DNA of 55,399 nt from an uncultured Rubritalea sp. (GTDB lineage Bacteria > Verrucomicrobiota > Verrucomicrobiia > Verrucomicrobiales > Akkermansiaceae): contig CALJOJ010000077.1 in assembly GCA_937981665.1 (NCBI GenBank), forward strand, positions 1 to 55,399, in the 5' to 3' direction. How positions within the stretch are numbered: the first letter of the stretch is position 1; each line of letters opens with the position of its first letter. The position numbers and the translations under genes were made by a program. Shown piece by piece: positions 44,701 through 53,231 of the stretch. The notes under the pieces are model-generated. The model did no database searches and had not been told where the DNA came from. It saw only the letters and a program-made list of their open reading frames with translations.

Positions 44701-45816
44701 ATGGATTCTATCACCCAAGCAGCGCTCGGTGCGCTATGTGGCGAGCTAGTGCTCGGCAAGAAACTCGGTAATTACGGGGTACTCTGGGGTGCACTATTCG
44801 GCACACTACCGGATCTTGATATCATTGCTTATCCATTCTTAAGCGCATCTGAGCAGCTAACATGGCATCGTGGACTTTCCCATTCAGTGCTCGTTATTTT
44901 CATCGCCACGTTTTTATTTGGTTGGATGATCCAAAAGTTATATAGGGAATTAGACCCTGAAATCAGCTTCAAGCGAGGATCTCTTTTCGTCTTTCTTGCT
45001 TGGTCAACCCACGTCTGGATTGATTGTTTCAATACCTACGGAACCATGATTCTAGAGCCTTTTAGTAGTGACAGGATCGCGATGAATAATATCTTTATCA
45101 TCGATCTATTTTTCCTCGTCCCTATTCTGCTATGCATCATTTCCTGCATGACTTTCTTCAGAAAAAAACCGAGTAAGCGCATTAAACTAGCTAGTCTAAC
45201 AGCCATCTGGCTCTGCCTATATTTCTCCGCTAGCTTGATTATAAAACAGAAAGCTAATGAACATTTTGAAAGCTTTCTCGTAGCTAAAGGCATCAGTAAA
45301 TCACGCATGGTGACAGTTCCGACGGTTTCTAACATTTTCCTCTGGAGAATGATCGCTGAGGATACGGATGGAAAAACGATTCATACGTCCTATTGGTCTA
45401 TTTTTGACAAAGCTAATACAAAATACAAGGTGCTGAGTATTTCCAAAGATCATCATCTCGAAGCTGACTTCAAAGATTCTGAAGACCTCCGCGTTATCAC
45501 ATGGTTCACCGATGGCTGGCACAAAACTTACCAAGCCCCAGCAAAACCAAATACGATATACATCGCCGCAATGAAGATGGGAGAAATCCAGATCCCAACT
45601 GAAACAGGTCAAGAACTGCGTCCAGCATTCATCTGGTCGATCACTCGTAATGACGGAGGCAGCTACGAGCTAGGCAGAGCCTTCAAGCTTAGCAAAGATG
45701 GCTCAAAGCATCTGAAGAAGGCTATAGGAAATACCGTTGACCGCATCACTGGAGACAACTCTAATTGGCTTCAAGGAGACATCAAGTGGACCTGGGATTT
45801 ATTAGAGAAACAGTAA
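44701..45816 (+). CDS. YdjM-type membrane-bound metal-dependent hydrolase (DUF457 family)
   Basis: A 371-residue protein. The N-terminal half has four to five membrane segments with conserved acidic and histidine residues (MDSITQAALGALCGEL, LFGTLPDLDIIAYPF, LTWHRGLSHSVLV, STHVWIDCFNTYGT), typical of PF04307. The C-terminal half (about 195-365) is a soluble, beta-rich part. Some members respond to DNA damage, but the reaction is unknown. It starts about 57 bp after the DUF1501 gene and ends at TAA. Confidence 0.85.
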   Translation: MDSITQAALGALCGELVLGKKLGNYGVLWGALFGTLPDLDIIAYPFLSASEQLTWHRGLSHSVLVIFIATFLFGWMIQKLYRELDPEISFKRGSLFVFLAWSTHVWIDCFNTYGTMILEPFSSDRIAMNNIFIIDLFFLVPILLCIISCMTFFRKKPSKRIKLASLTAIWLCLYFSASLIIKQKANEHFESFLVAKGISKSRMVTVPTVSNIFLWRMIAEDTDGKTIHTSYWSIFDKANTKYKVLSISKDHHLEADFKDSEDLRVITWFTDGWHKTYQAPAKPNTIYIAAMKMGEIQIPTETGQELRPAFIWSITRNDGGSYELGRAFKLSKDGSKHLKKAIGNTVDRITGDNSNWLQGDIKWTWDLLEKQ

Positions 45817-45822
45817 CTTAAC

Positions 45823-46272
45823 CTATGCTTCTATTTCTTCACCACCAACGTGAAAGCCGATGAAACGCTTTTTCTTTGGCTCGTCAGAATTTTCTCCCTC
45901 TTCTTCTATCTTTCTTGTGTAGCAAAGAATCTGCAGACTCGCTTGATGAGAAATGAACATACACGGGTCGTCATTTACCAGACCTTCTATGACCACACTA
46001 GAGTGACCATCTTCACCGACAGTGAGTACCTCTACAACATCTCCAGTGGGTAGAAACGTAAGGACTACTGGGCTCTGATCTTCAGGTAAACTCTCCCTCC
46101 ACTTAGTAACACGATGCGCTAAACGAGTGATAAATTCACCAGCTGACTCAAATCTGTGCTCACGCTCTTTCGGTACAGAAGACAAAATATCTTTCATATT
46201 TGGCATTCCAGTCGCACCTGGCATCTCTATATAAGGTCTTCTTAGTTTTTTATTTTTGATTGGATCATTCAT
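45823..46272 (-). CDS. Hypothetical protein
   Basis: A 149-residue soluble protein. A basic, proline-containing N-terminus (NKKLRRPYIEMPGATG) is followed by a mixed domain (about 35-120: FESAGEFITRLAHRVTKWRE, VVLTFLPTGDVVEVLTVG, VNDDPCMFISHQASLQILC) and a charged tail. I do not recognise a family. It is 24 bp downstream of the waaA stop on the same strand, so part of the same unit. It ends at TAG. Confidence 0.55.
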   Translation of the reverse strand: MNDPIKNKKLRRPYIEMPGATGMPNMKDILSSVPKEREHRFESAGEFITRLAHRVTKWRESLPEDQSPVVLTFLPTGDVVEVLTVGEDGHSSVVIEGLVNDDPCMFISHQASLQILCYTRKIEEEGENSDEPKKKRFIGFHVGGEEIEA

Positions 46273-46295
46273 GATTTCAGTTTAACAACATTCTG

Positions 46296-47579
46296 TCATC
46301 TGGCAATATCAGATAAGACCTTCACTGTTCTCAATGTGGCACCTTGATGTGATTCTAGAACCTTGAGCGCTACTGCTGCTAGCTTTTCCTTTTTTCCTGT
46401 CTTATCGGATAAAAGATCCCTAACAGATCCTAACAGTTCATCCTGATTACTAAATTCGACTAGTCCGCCATCCTGCTTTACTTGGCTAATCAGAGGTTCA
46501 AAATTTCTCATATAGGGTCCACAGAGAACGGGCACGGATACAGCCATCGCTTCGGTTGGATTTTGTCCACCTTTACCGATGATTGACTTCCCTATGATCA
46601 CTAGGTCAGCATGTGCTGTCCAGTCACGCAGTTCACCGGTACTGTCCACCACTAAGCAAGCTCCATCACTCTGCTGGTATTCACTACGCAGCACGACATC
46701 ATAGCCAGCAGCCTCAAGATCAGAGCGGACTTCTTTCCGTCTCTCAGCGTGACGCGGCACTACAACTAAGCTAATCTCTTGCTTCATCGCGCTAAGGCTC
46801 TCAGCTATCCAAGCTTCTTCACCTGCATGAGTACTGATCACCATCACCACCTTTTTCTTAGCTGAAGACACTCCTTCTATCATCTGAGAAAATTCTGCGC
46901 GCTGTTGTGGCTTGCCTGCACCTGATTGATCAAATTTGATACTTCCTGTAACAGTGATATTTTCTGCGGGCACACCGGCAGCAGACCAACGTGATTTATC
47001 TCCCTCATCCTGTGCACATAGCTGGCTTAGCATCTCTAACAAAGGACGTAGCACCTTACCTAACTTGAGGTAACGTTTCTCTGATCGAGGAGAAAGTCTA
47101 GCATTAGCGACATTTACTGGGATAGAAAGATTCTCAGCTACTTGAAGCATATTCGGCCAGATTTCCGACTCCATCAGGATTATCTGCTTGGGAGCAAAAC
47201 GCTTAAAGACGCGCTTTAGAATAAAGGTAAAATCCAGTGGACTATAGATCACTCGCACCCCCTCAGGAGCATATTCTTTTGCCACTTCATGCCCCGTGGA
47301 AGTAGTCGGAACCAATAGCATTCTTTCACTTGGGTGCTGCACTAGCCACTCTTTGATTAGCTTAATCGCTACCAGCACCTCGCCCACGCTAACCGCATGG
47401 ACATAAACGACGCCTTGTTTTTCTAACAGGTCGTCTTCTTTAAATATACTAAACCGTTCTAACAACCCTGAACCAAAGCCTCCACGCTTCCCCATCTTGA
47501 TCAGCCACGCTGGAAAGGCGAAGATGAAAAAAATAGGCAAAAGAAGATTATAGGCTGTGAGGACAAGAAACTTAGCCAT
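46296..47579 (-). CDS. waaA: 3-deoxy-D-manno-octulosonic acid (Kdo) transferase
   Basis: 427 residues from ATG 47579 (MAKFLVLTAYNLLL), which overlaps the rsmD stop by 8 bp; a start at 47588 is also possible. The enzyme adds Kdo to lipid A precursor at the inner membrane. The N-terminal anchor (about 5-25) is followed by a glycosyltransferase N-domain (HAVSVGEVLVAIKLI, LMESEIWPNMLQ) and the C-domain (VVVPRHAERRKEV, VIIGKSIIGKGGQNPTEA). This shows an LPS-bearing outer membrane. It is one of only two core genes here that end at TGA. Confidence 0.93.
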   Translation of the reverse strand: MAKFLVLTAYNLLLPIFFIFAFPAWLIKMGKRGGFGSGLLERFSIFKEDDLLEKQGVVYVHAVSVGEVLVAIKLIKEWLVQHPSERMLLVPTTSTGHEVAKEYAPEGVRVIYSPLDFTFILKRVFKRFAPKQIILMESEIWPNMLQVAENLSIPVNVANARLSPRSEKRYLKLGKVLRPLLEMLSQLCAQDEGDKSRWSAAGVPAENITVTGSIKFDQSGAGKPQQRAEFSQMIEGVSSAKKKVVMVISTHAGEEAWIAESLSAMKQEISLVVVPRHAERRKEVRSDLEAAGYDVVLRSEYQQSDGACLVVDSTGELRDWTAHADLVIIGKSIIGKGGQNPTEAMAVSVPVLCGPYMRNFEPLISQVKQDGGLVEFSNQDELLGSVRDLLSDKTGKKEKLAAVALKVLESHQGATLRTVKVLSDIAR

Positions 47580-48144
47580 TCTTCTCACTTACCCCTTTCC
47601 TCTGAAAGAAGAAAATAGCACACCCTCCATATTTCCTTCTATCGATCTGCTCCCATTTATCACCACAGTCTATCTCAGCACGTTCGTCAGCTTCAATAAC
47701 TAACATTCCGTCCTCCATGAGTAACTCGGCAAAATTCTCGGACTCAAACATTTCCTTAACAAAGTCACGATCGCCAATATTCTTCCAGTATGGAGGATCA
47801 GCAAAAATGACATCGTACGTGGTCAAAGAAACCTTCTCTATCATCTTAATGACATCAGCTTGCACTACCTTTCCACCGTCTAACCTCAGTGTTCTGAGAT
47901 TCATCCGGATCGTATTCGTACAGTCGCGGCTTTCATCCACAAAGACACAGCTCGAAGCTCCTCGACTCAGGCTTTCTAGGCCCAGCGCACCAGAACCACT
48001 GAAGAGATCCAGGACCTTAGCACCAGAGATATAGGAAGCTAGCATTGAAAACATTGCTTCACGCGTTCTATCCGTAGTGGGTCTGACAATCCCCTTCGGC
48101 ACCCTAAAATTTCTTCTACCAGCTATTCCAGCAATAATCCGCAT
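47572..48144 (-). CDS. rsmD: 16S rRNA (guanine-966-N2)-methyltransferase RsmD
   Basis: A 190-residue Rossmann methyltransferase with the family start MRIIAGIAGRRNF, the RPTTDRTREAMFSML block (about 22-36), motif I VLDLFSGSGALGLESLSRG (about 45-63), and the catalytic IFADPPY (about 115-121, the DPPY motif). It methylates G966 of 16S rRNA. It is upstream of waaA with overlapping coding ends, so the two are translationally coupled. It ends at TAA. Confidence 0.95.
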   Translation of the reverse strand: MRIIAGIAGRRNFRVPKGIVRPTTDRTREAMFSMLASYISGAKVLDLFSGSGALGLESLSRGASSCVFVDESRDCTNTIRMNLRTLRLDGGKVVQADVIKMIEKVSLTTYDVIFADPPYWKNIGDRDFVKEMFESENFAELLMEDGMLVIEADERAEIDCGDKWEQIDRRKYGGCAIFFFQRKGVSEKNG

Positions 48145-48202
48145 GGCTAATTGTTAATAAGAGCAGAGTGATTAGCAAGATATAATACTTATTGAGCAAG
48201 GA

Positions 48203-48544
48203 CTAATTCAGTACTCTTGGTAACTTAATCTCGTATCTGTCATATTGAGTCTCACCTTCAAGCTTGGTTACAAAGTAGGCATCTTTCTCGATATAACGTA
48301 AAGATAACCTCACCTATCTTTTCACACGTAACGTCTCTGATGAGTCCACACTGAAAGTGGCTGGCACTTCAAAATTCCCAACCCCACGATAGAACAAGTA
48401 GTCTTCGTATTCATTGCCGACCTTAAGCATATTTGCATCTGGCACACGCGGGTAAATCCACGTATGATTCTCATTTGCTTTGAATGTGTAGGCTGGATCA
48501 GCTTCTGCTTTCGGAATAATACCATTTCTAATTTGAAATAGGGC
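48203..48544 (-). pseudogene. C-terminal remnant of an exported hypothetical protein
   Basis: A minus-strand frame reads NGIIPKAEADPAYTFKANE, NHTWIYPRVPDANMLKVG, then EYEDYLFYRGVGNFEVPATF and SVDSSETLRVKR before TAG 48314-48316. The frame continues as a further open stretch to TAG 48203-48205. LFYRGVGNF is a pattern I know from large exported hypothetical proteins of Verrucomicrobiota and Planctomycetota. The 5' part is missing (in-frame TAA at 48545-48547) and a dispersed repeat lies just beyond. So it is a truncated, stop-containing relic. Between 48145 and 48202 there is nothing else. Confidence 0.55.
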
Positions 48545-48589
48545 TTAAGTAATTTCTAAATAGCGTTTAGTTCAGAGCGAATATACGAG

Positions 48590-48635
48590 TATCAACGTTC
48601 ATAGCTCCTTCTTAAGAGGCTATGGGGTGACTGTG
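48590..48635 (+). repeat. Dispersed 46-bp repeat, copy 2
   Basis: 44 of 46 bases match 25788-25833, with changes only at c/t and a/g positions near the right end. The sequence after the repeat is also similar (T-rich, ending TTTTTGC). It lies between the truncated pseudogene and trpB. Confidence 0.75.
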
Positions 48636-48676
48636 ATTTTGTTTTTGCTTTCATTAGTTTCTAAGCCAGATCAAAT

Positions 48677-48695
48677 AGCTAATTTAGAATTAGCT
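48677..48695. terminator. Inverted repeat after trpB, possible terminator
   Basis: A perfect 8-bp stem AGCTAATT-TAG-AATTAGCT just past the trpB stop. It is AT-rich and lacks a good T-run on the minus strand, so termination is uncertain. Confidence 0.35.
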
Positions 48696-48703
48696 CAACA
48701 ATC

Positions 48704-49921
48704 TTACTTAATCCCTAACAACTCAAGAGCTTGAGCCATGTCTTTATCTCCGCGACCTGATAGGTTCACAATGATGATGGCTTCCTTAGGCATGTCGCCC
48801 GCTACTTTTGCCACATAGGCTAATGCGTGCGCGCTCTCTAGCGCGGGGATGATTCCCTCGACCTCAGATAGTTCTTGGAAGGCACTGAGTGCTTCGTCGT
48901 CAGTTGCGTAGCTGTAGTCAGCTCTGCCGATGTCTTTTAAGTATGCGTGCTCTGGACCAACGGCTGCATAATCAAGACCAGCGCTGACTGAGTGAGTCAG
49001 CTCTATCTGGCCATCACCATCAGCTAGTAACCATGTCTTCGTCCCCTGAAGCACTCCGAGCTTGCCGCCTTGGAATCTCGCAGCGTGACGCTCTGGAACG
49101 ATTCCATCACCACCTGCTTCCACTCCCATAAGAGCCACATCTTCATCATCGATGAACGGGTGAAATAGACCGATCGCATTTGAGCCACCACCGACACAAG
49201 CTACACAGAGGTCTGGTAGCCTGCCTTCTTTTTCTAAAACCTGCTCACGCGCTTCTTGTCCTATCACTCTATGGAAATCTCTCACCATCATTGGAAATGG
49301 GTGTGAACCTAGTGCTGAACCGAGAATGTAGTGGGTGTGATCCACTGTAGATACCCAGTCACGTATCGCTTCATTCACCGCATCCTTGAGCGTAGCCTGA
49401 CCAGAAGTCACTGGTACTACCTTTGCTCCCAGAAGCTTCATACGCGCAACGTTTGGTGCCTGTCTCTCGATGTCGACGGCTCCCATATAGACGACACATT
49501 CCATCCCGAATCTAGCACAGACAGTAGCTGTAGCCACACCATGCTGACCTGCACCAGTCTCAGCGATGATCCGCTTCTTACCGATGCGCTGTGCTAGGAG
49601 TATCTGACCGATCGCGTTGTTGATCTTGTGAGCACCAGTGTGCAGTAAGTCCTCACGCTTGAGGTAAATTTTTGCGCCACCGAGCTTCTCCGACCAGCGA
49701 GATGCATGATATAGCGGAGTAGGTCTGCCACAATAGTTTTTCAATAAGTCATCTAGCTCAGCCTGAAAACTAGGATCTTCCTTCGTACTTTCATAAATCT
49801 CAGTCAGTTCCTGAAGTGGTGCCATCAGAGTCTCTGGGACAAACATTCCGCCGTAGTTTCCAAAATGTCCTGTAGAATCTGGTAACTGTTCTCTTACTTG
49901 CTGTGGTGCGTCTGTGTTCAT
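48704..49921 (-). CDS. trpB: Tryptophan synthase beta chain
   Basis: A 405-residue PLP enzyme joining indole and serine. Signatures are [36 protein letters not shown], the PLP-lysine block [15 protein letters not shown] (about 91-105), [17 protein letters not shown], and [16 protein letters not shown] (about 237-252). It stands alone: no trpA or other trp gene is adjacent, whereas trpB normally precedes trpA. It ends at TAA. Confidence 0.97.
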   Translation of the reverse strand: MNTDAPQQVREQLPDSTGHFGNYGGMFVPETLMAPLQELTEIYESTKEDPSFQAELDDLLKNYCGRPTPLYHASRWSEKLGGAKIYLKREDLLHTGAHKINNAIGQILLAQRIGKKRIIAETGAGQHGVATATVCARFGMECVVYMGAVDIERQAPNVARMKLLGAKVVPVTSGQATLKDAVNEAIRDWVSTVDHTHYILGSALGSHPFPMMVRDFHRVIGQEAREQVLEKEGRLPDLCVACVGGGSNAIGLFHPFIDDEDVALMGVEAGGDGIVPERHAARFQGGKLGVLQGTKTWLLADGDGQIELTHSVSAGLDYAAVGPEHAYLKDIGRADYSYATDDEALSAFQELSEVEGIIPALESAHALAYVAKVAGDMPKEAIIIVNLSGRGDKDMAQALELLGIK

Positions 49922-49954
49922 GATAAAATAGATTGATTCGATAGATGAAATTTT

Positions 49955-50875
49955 TTATTTATAGAAGACCGCCTGTATGAGTGACTTGCGGACTTCTTTA
50001 CGGGATATCTTGATACCTTCTTGCCACTCTTCCCAGCTTGCAGCATCCAGTAGATCAAGAGTCTTTAGTCCCATTATAGCAGGTAAAACGGTAGACATCT
50101 TGGCTCTTTTTTGTCTCAGCGTTGAGCTGTAAAGTAGTCCTTGTTCTAAATATTTACGAGCTTTTATCCGCCATTCTTTAGCTGCCTCCATGACCGCTTC
50201 ATTGTCCTCCGGATCTACATTAGGTATATAACACCTACCGTTACTAATATCAACTGGCAGATCGCGTAAAATGTTCACTAATTGAAGACCTTTGCCATAA
50301 CTCACTCCCATCTTCTGTAGTTCCTCAGTCGGAGCCTCAGAAAATAAACTATAAGAATGCTTCCCGATCACTCCCCAGAACTCACCGACTGAACCAGCAA
50401 CCTGATAACAATAGTTCTCTAGCGCCTTAGCTGACTCTATTTGCTTCTTTCCCTGTATGCCAAAGTAGTCAACATCCCAGCTCTGACCGGCGACAATAGG
50501 CTCCAGTAACACAGCGATAGCCTTCCAGTCAACTTCTCTAACAGAGTCATACCAGCCATAGACATCCTCCAGACTCTCAAGTAATAATTTCTCACGCTCA
50601 TTTTCCTGAAATCTAATAAATTTTTCTTCTAACAGAGCACACAGCTCATCACGCACATCTTCATCCTTCAGCGCTTTCAGAACTAGCGTGAGACAGTCTT
50701 TTCTCACCTCAGCAGGCACAGATTCCGTATCAGCTATCGTATCACTAGCACGCGCGAGTAAGTACCCTACAGACACAGGCTCACGCATCAGTCTTGGCAA
50801 TAATCTGATGGTAAGGTAAAATGATCTTGAAACTCCCTTTAAAACGGCTTTGCCTAGGTCAACCCTCTCTTGCAT
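49955..50875 (-). CDS. Squalene/phytoene synthase family protein (squalene-synthase-like)
   Basis: 306 residues from ATG 50875 (MQERVDLGKAVLKG). An ATG at 50935 would place the start 2 bp from the divergent hemW start and lacks homology. The first aspartate motif is YLLARASDTIADT (about 38-50) and the second is QLVNILRDLPVD (about 199-210), with YCYQVAGSVGEFWGVI (about 155-170) between. The DTIAD spelling and SFYLTIRLLPR start resemble the farnesyl-diphosphate farnesyltransferase branch rather than CrtB. The product is probably squalene or a related C30 chain for hopanoids or carotenoids. It ends at TAA. Confidence 0.85.
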   Translation of the reverse strand: MQERVDLGKAVLKGVSRSFYLTIRLLPRLMREPVSVGYLLARASDTIADTESVPAEVRKDCLTLVLKALKDEDVRDELCALLEEKFIRFQENEREKLLLESLEDVYGWYDSVREVDWKAIAVLLEPIVAGQSWDVDYFGIQGKKQIESAKALENYCYQVAGSVGEFWGVIGKHSYSLFSEAPTEELQKMGVSYGKGLQLVNILRDLPVDISNGRCYIPNVDPEDNEAVMEAAKEWRIKARKYLEQGLLYSSTLRQKRAKMSTVLPAIMGLKTLDLLDAASWEEWQEGIKISRKEVRKSLIQAVFYK

Positions 50876-50937
50876 GTATGCAGTAAAACCAGAGCAAGTT
50901 GGCTTATCAATACTAAATCCACCTAAACTAAACATTC

Positions 50938-52035
50938 GTGCAACTCTATCTCCACATTCCCTTCTGCCATCGCATCTGCCCTTACTGCTCATTTTATAAG
51001 CACACGCCTGGAAACACTGATATGCGTGCATTCATCGAGGCTATCGGCTCAGAAGCTACTTACTATTCCGCGAAGCTTGGTACGAAAAAAATAAACACAC
51101 TCTATCTAGGCGGCGGCACTCCATCCATGCTTTCACGCACCCTCCTCGGTCAACTGCAACAACAGCTCCAGCAAAATTTCGATCTTACCGAACTCAAAGA
51201 ATTCACCTTCGAGGCAAACCCTGCCACCTTCGACCTCAAGAAAGCAAACTTGTTCAGAGAAATGGGAATCACTCGCATCTCACTAGGGATTCAGTCATTC
51301 GATAACGACGTGCTGAAGACTCTAGGTCGCGAGCACAGCAGAGAAGAAGCTCAGCAAACCGTCCCCCTCCTCCGTGAAGCTGGCATCCCACAGGTAAATA
51401 TCGACCTCATGTTCTCTATCCCTAATCAGAGCATTGAGAGCTGGCTAGATACTCTAGAATGCGCCATTGCTCTGGAGCCCGACCACATTTCTGCCTATAA
51501 TCTCACCTACGAGGAAGACACAGAGTTCATCAAGAAATACACCACAGGTGAGTACATCGATGACCCGGAAGAGAATGCTAAGTTCTACCACCTCGCTCAC
51601 ACGCTTCTCACTGAGGCTGGCTATGAGCACTACGAGACATCTAACTACGCAAAAAAGGGAGCAAAATCCACCCATAATAAATCTTACTGGCAAGGCGCTC
51701 AATACCTCGGTCTCGGCCCATCAGCCGTCTCTACCATCGATCACACGCGCTGGAAAAACCTTCCCGACACCGCTGGGTATATCAAGCAGATCAACAGTGT
51801 AGGTCACGCTCAGACAGAGATTGAAAATCTAACAAATGAAGACTTCCGTATCGAGCGCATGGCTCTCATGCTAAGAACCACGGAAGGCCTCCCCATGAAT
51901 GTATTTACAGAAAATGAACAAGCCCGTGTGCAGACTATCATTACCGAAGGCCTAGCTATACATAAAGAGGACCACCTCATTCTCACAGCAAAAGGCAGCC
52001 CGCTCGTAGACTCTATCGTGGAGCATATTCTTTAA
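50938..52035 (+). CDS. hemW: HemW, heme chaperone (coproporphyrinogen III oxidase-like radical SAM)
   Basis: 365 residues with GTG start at 50938 (MQLYLHIPFCHRICPYCSF). The radical-SAM cluster is CHRICPYC (about 10-17, CxxxCxxC), followed by LYLGGGTPSML, FTFEANPATFDLKK, ITRISLGIQSFDNDVLKTL, and the C-terminal HemN_C part. HemW delivers heme and is often mis-annotated as an oxygen-independent coproporphyrinogen oxidase; the short C-terminus fits HemW. It is divergent from the squalene-synthase-like gene and overlaps the convergent PAP2 gene by 4 bp. It ends at TAA. Confidence 0.9.
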   Translation: MQLYLHIPFCHRICPYCSFYKHTPGNTDMRAFIEAIGSEATYYSAKLGTKKINTLYLGGGTPSMLSRTLLGQLQQQLQQNFDLTELKEFTFEANPATFDLKKANLFREMGITRISLGIQSFDNDVLKTLGREHSREEAQQTVPLLREAGIPQVNIDLMFSIPNQSIESWLDTLECAIALEPDHISAYNLTYEEDTEFIKKYTTGEYIDDPEENAKFYHLAHTLLTEAGYEHYETSNYAKKGAKSTHNKSYWQGAQYLGLGPSAVSTIDHTRWKNLPDTAGYIKQINSVGHAQTEIENLTNEDFRIERMALMLRTTEGLPMNVFTENEQARVQTIITEGLAIHKEDHLILTAKGSPLVDSIVEHIL

Positions 52036-52649
52036 ACTCCGTGGTACTTCATTTCCCTTGTCTTAGGCATCACCCACCACACCAGAACGGCTACGATTGA
52101 CCCGCCTAACAGATCCAGTGACACATGTTGCCGTAGCGCGATAGTAGACCAGAAGATCCCTATCACCCAGAGCCAGACCACCGGCTTACCCCACTTAGGA
52201 AAATGTCTAGAATACTGAGCAGCAATAGCCGCCACTACTGAGAGAGATGCATGGAGCGAAGGGAAAGCATTCCGTGGCTGATCCGCACTCACCAATAACT
52301 GATACAGCCAAGGCGCTGACCCCACATCTATCTCAGCTCGGCTCACCCCACTAGGCATAAAGAGGAAAAATGCATGAGAAACTGCGGTCACCCAACCAAC
52401 TGTATAAAGATAGCGGATAAATATTTCTTTCTCCACGGTCAAGCCAACTAGAACTAGTAACAGTAAATACGAATAGTAAAACCACATCCCCTCGAAGCTC
52501 ACAGGAATGGCACGGTCCAAACCTAGCTGAGGCATCCATAAGACTGGAAAAATCTCAACATTCTGTAAAATGCTATAAGGTGCGAGAATCCAGATCACTA
52601 CAAGAATCCCACTGTACACACGGCACATTATTTGGTCGGTCCTCAACAT
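52032..52649 (-). CDS. PAP2/Aur1-type membrane phosphatase or transferase
   Basis: A 205-residue membrane protein (start ATG 52649, overlapping the preceding stop; ATG 52628, MCRVYSGIL, is also possible). About six membrane segments hold the PAP2 motifs: FPSLHASLS (about 130-138) and RQHVSLDLLGG (about 174-184), with catalytic histidines. It resembles the Aur1/Ipt1-like branch that works on lipid phosphates. The substrate is unknown. It is probably cotranscribed with the upstream DUF3592 gene. It ends at TAA. Confidence 0.8.
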   Translation of the reverse strand: MLRTDQIMCRVYSGILVVIWILAPYSILQNVEIFPVLWMPQLGLDRAIPVSFEGMWFYYSYLLLLVLVGLTVEKEIFIRYLYTVGWVTAVSHAFFLFMPSGVSRAEIDVGSAPWLYQLLVSADQPRNAFPSLHASLSVVAAIAAQYSRHFPKWGKPVVWLWVIGIFWSTIALRQHVSLDLLGGSIVAVLVWWVMPKTREMKYHGV

Positions 52650-53149
52650 GGGTTCATATTTATACCAGATTTCTTCAACGCGCTATAGGTGATACCCAAG
52701 CCCCCGACAACGAACAACATAGGAAACCAAATACTGTATCCAGCTGCCTTACTATCGTGATCCAAGATCGCTTGAGTTGGGTTACCTGGATTCACAAAAC
52801 AGACGGCCTTACTATCTTTAGAATATAGATTAACCAGAGCTTCCACCTCGTCTTTTCGAGATGTCCATTTAGCTGCTCTTGGCTTATGAAACACACTCGA
52901 GTAGTCTGCCCCATCGAAGCTGTAGTTATACTCCACGCTCCAGCTGTATTCTTTAGAAATATGCTTATCAGACTTCTCATTTATCTTGGAACGAATGATC
53001 AAGCAAGGAGTCTCCTTCCAGGTCCGTGTCACCTTAGCCTGCGAAAAGCTAGCCCACAGTAAATACACAAAAACTGCACCAACGAGCGCTACTACCAATC
53101 CAATGCCTGCTAGATAATATACTCCCGCCTTATTTTCCTTTGCTGTCAT
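52643..53149 (-). CDS. DUF3592 membrane protein
   Basis: A 168-residue protein with two membrane segments (about 11-33 and 136-158) and a beta-rich periplasmic loop (about 45-130: CLIIRSKINEKSDKHISKEYSWSVEYNYSF split here, and VNLYSKDSKAVCFVNPGNPTQA). The CFVNPGNPTQAIL stretch is the DUF3592 hallmark. The function is unknown. Its stop is TGA, rare here, and overlaps the start of the PAP2 gene by 7 bp. Confidence 0.75.
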   Translation of the reverse strand: MTAKENKAGVYYLAGIGLVVALVGAVFVYLLWASFSQAKVTRTWKETPCLIIRSKINEKSDKHISKEYSWSVEYNYSFDGADYSSVFHKPRAAKWTSRKDEVEALVNLYSKDSKAVCFVNPGNPTQAILDHDSKAAGYSIWFPMLFVVGGLGITYSALKKSGINMNPC

Positions 53150-53231
53150 TTCGTCAATAAAATGCCTCTAGATGAGCTAAATGCAAAGCTAAACTTGCAA
53201 TTTTCTACGCACTGCACAGACTATCCGCACT

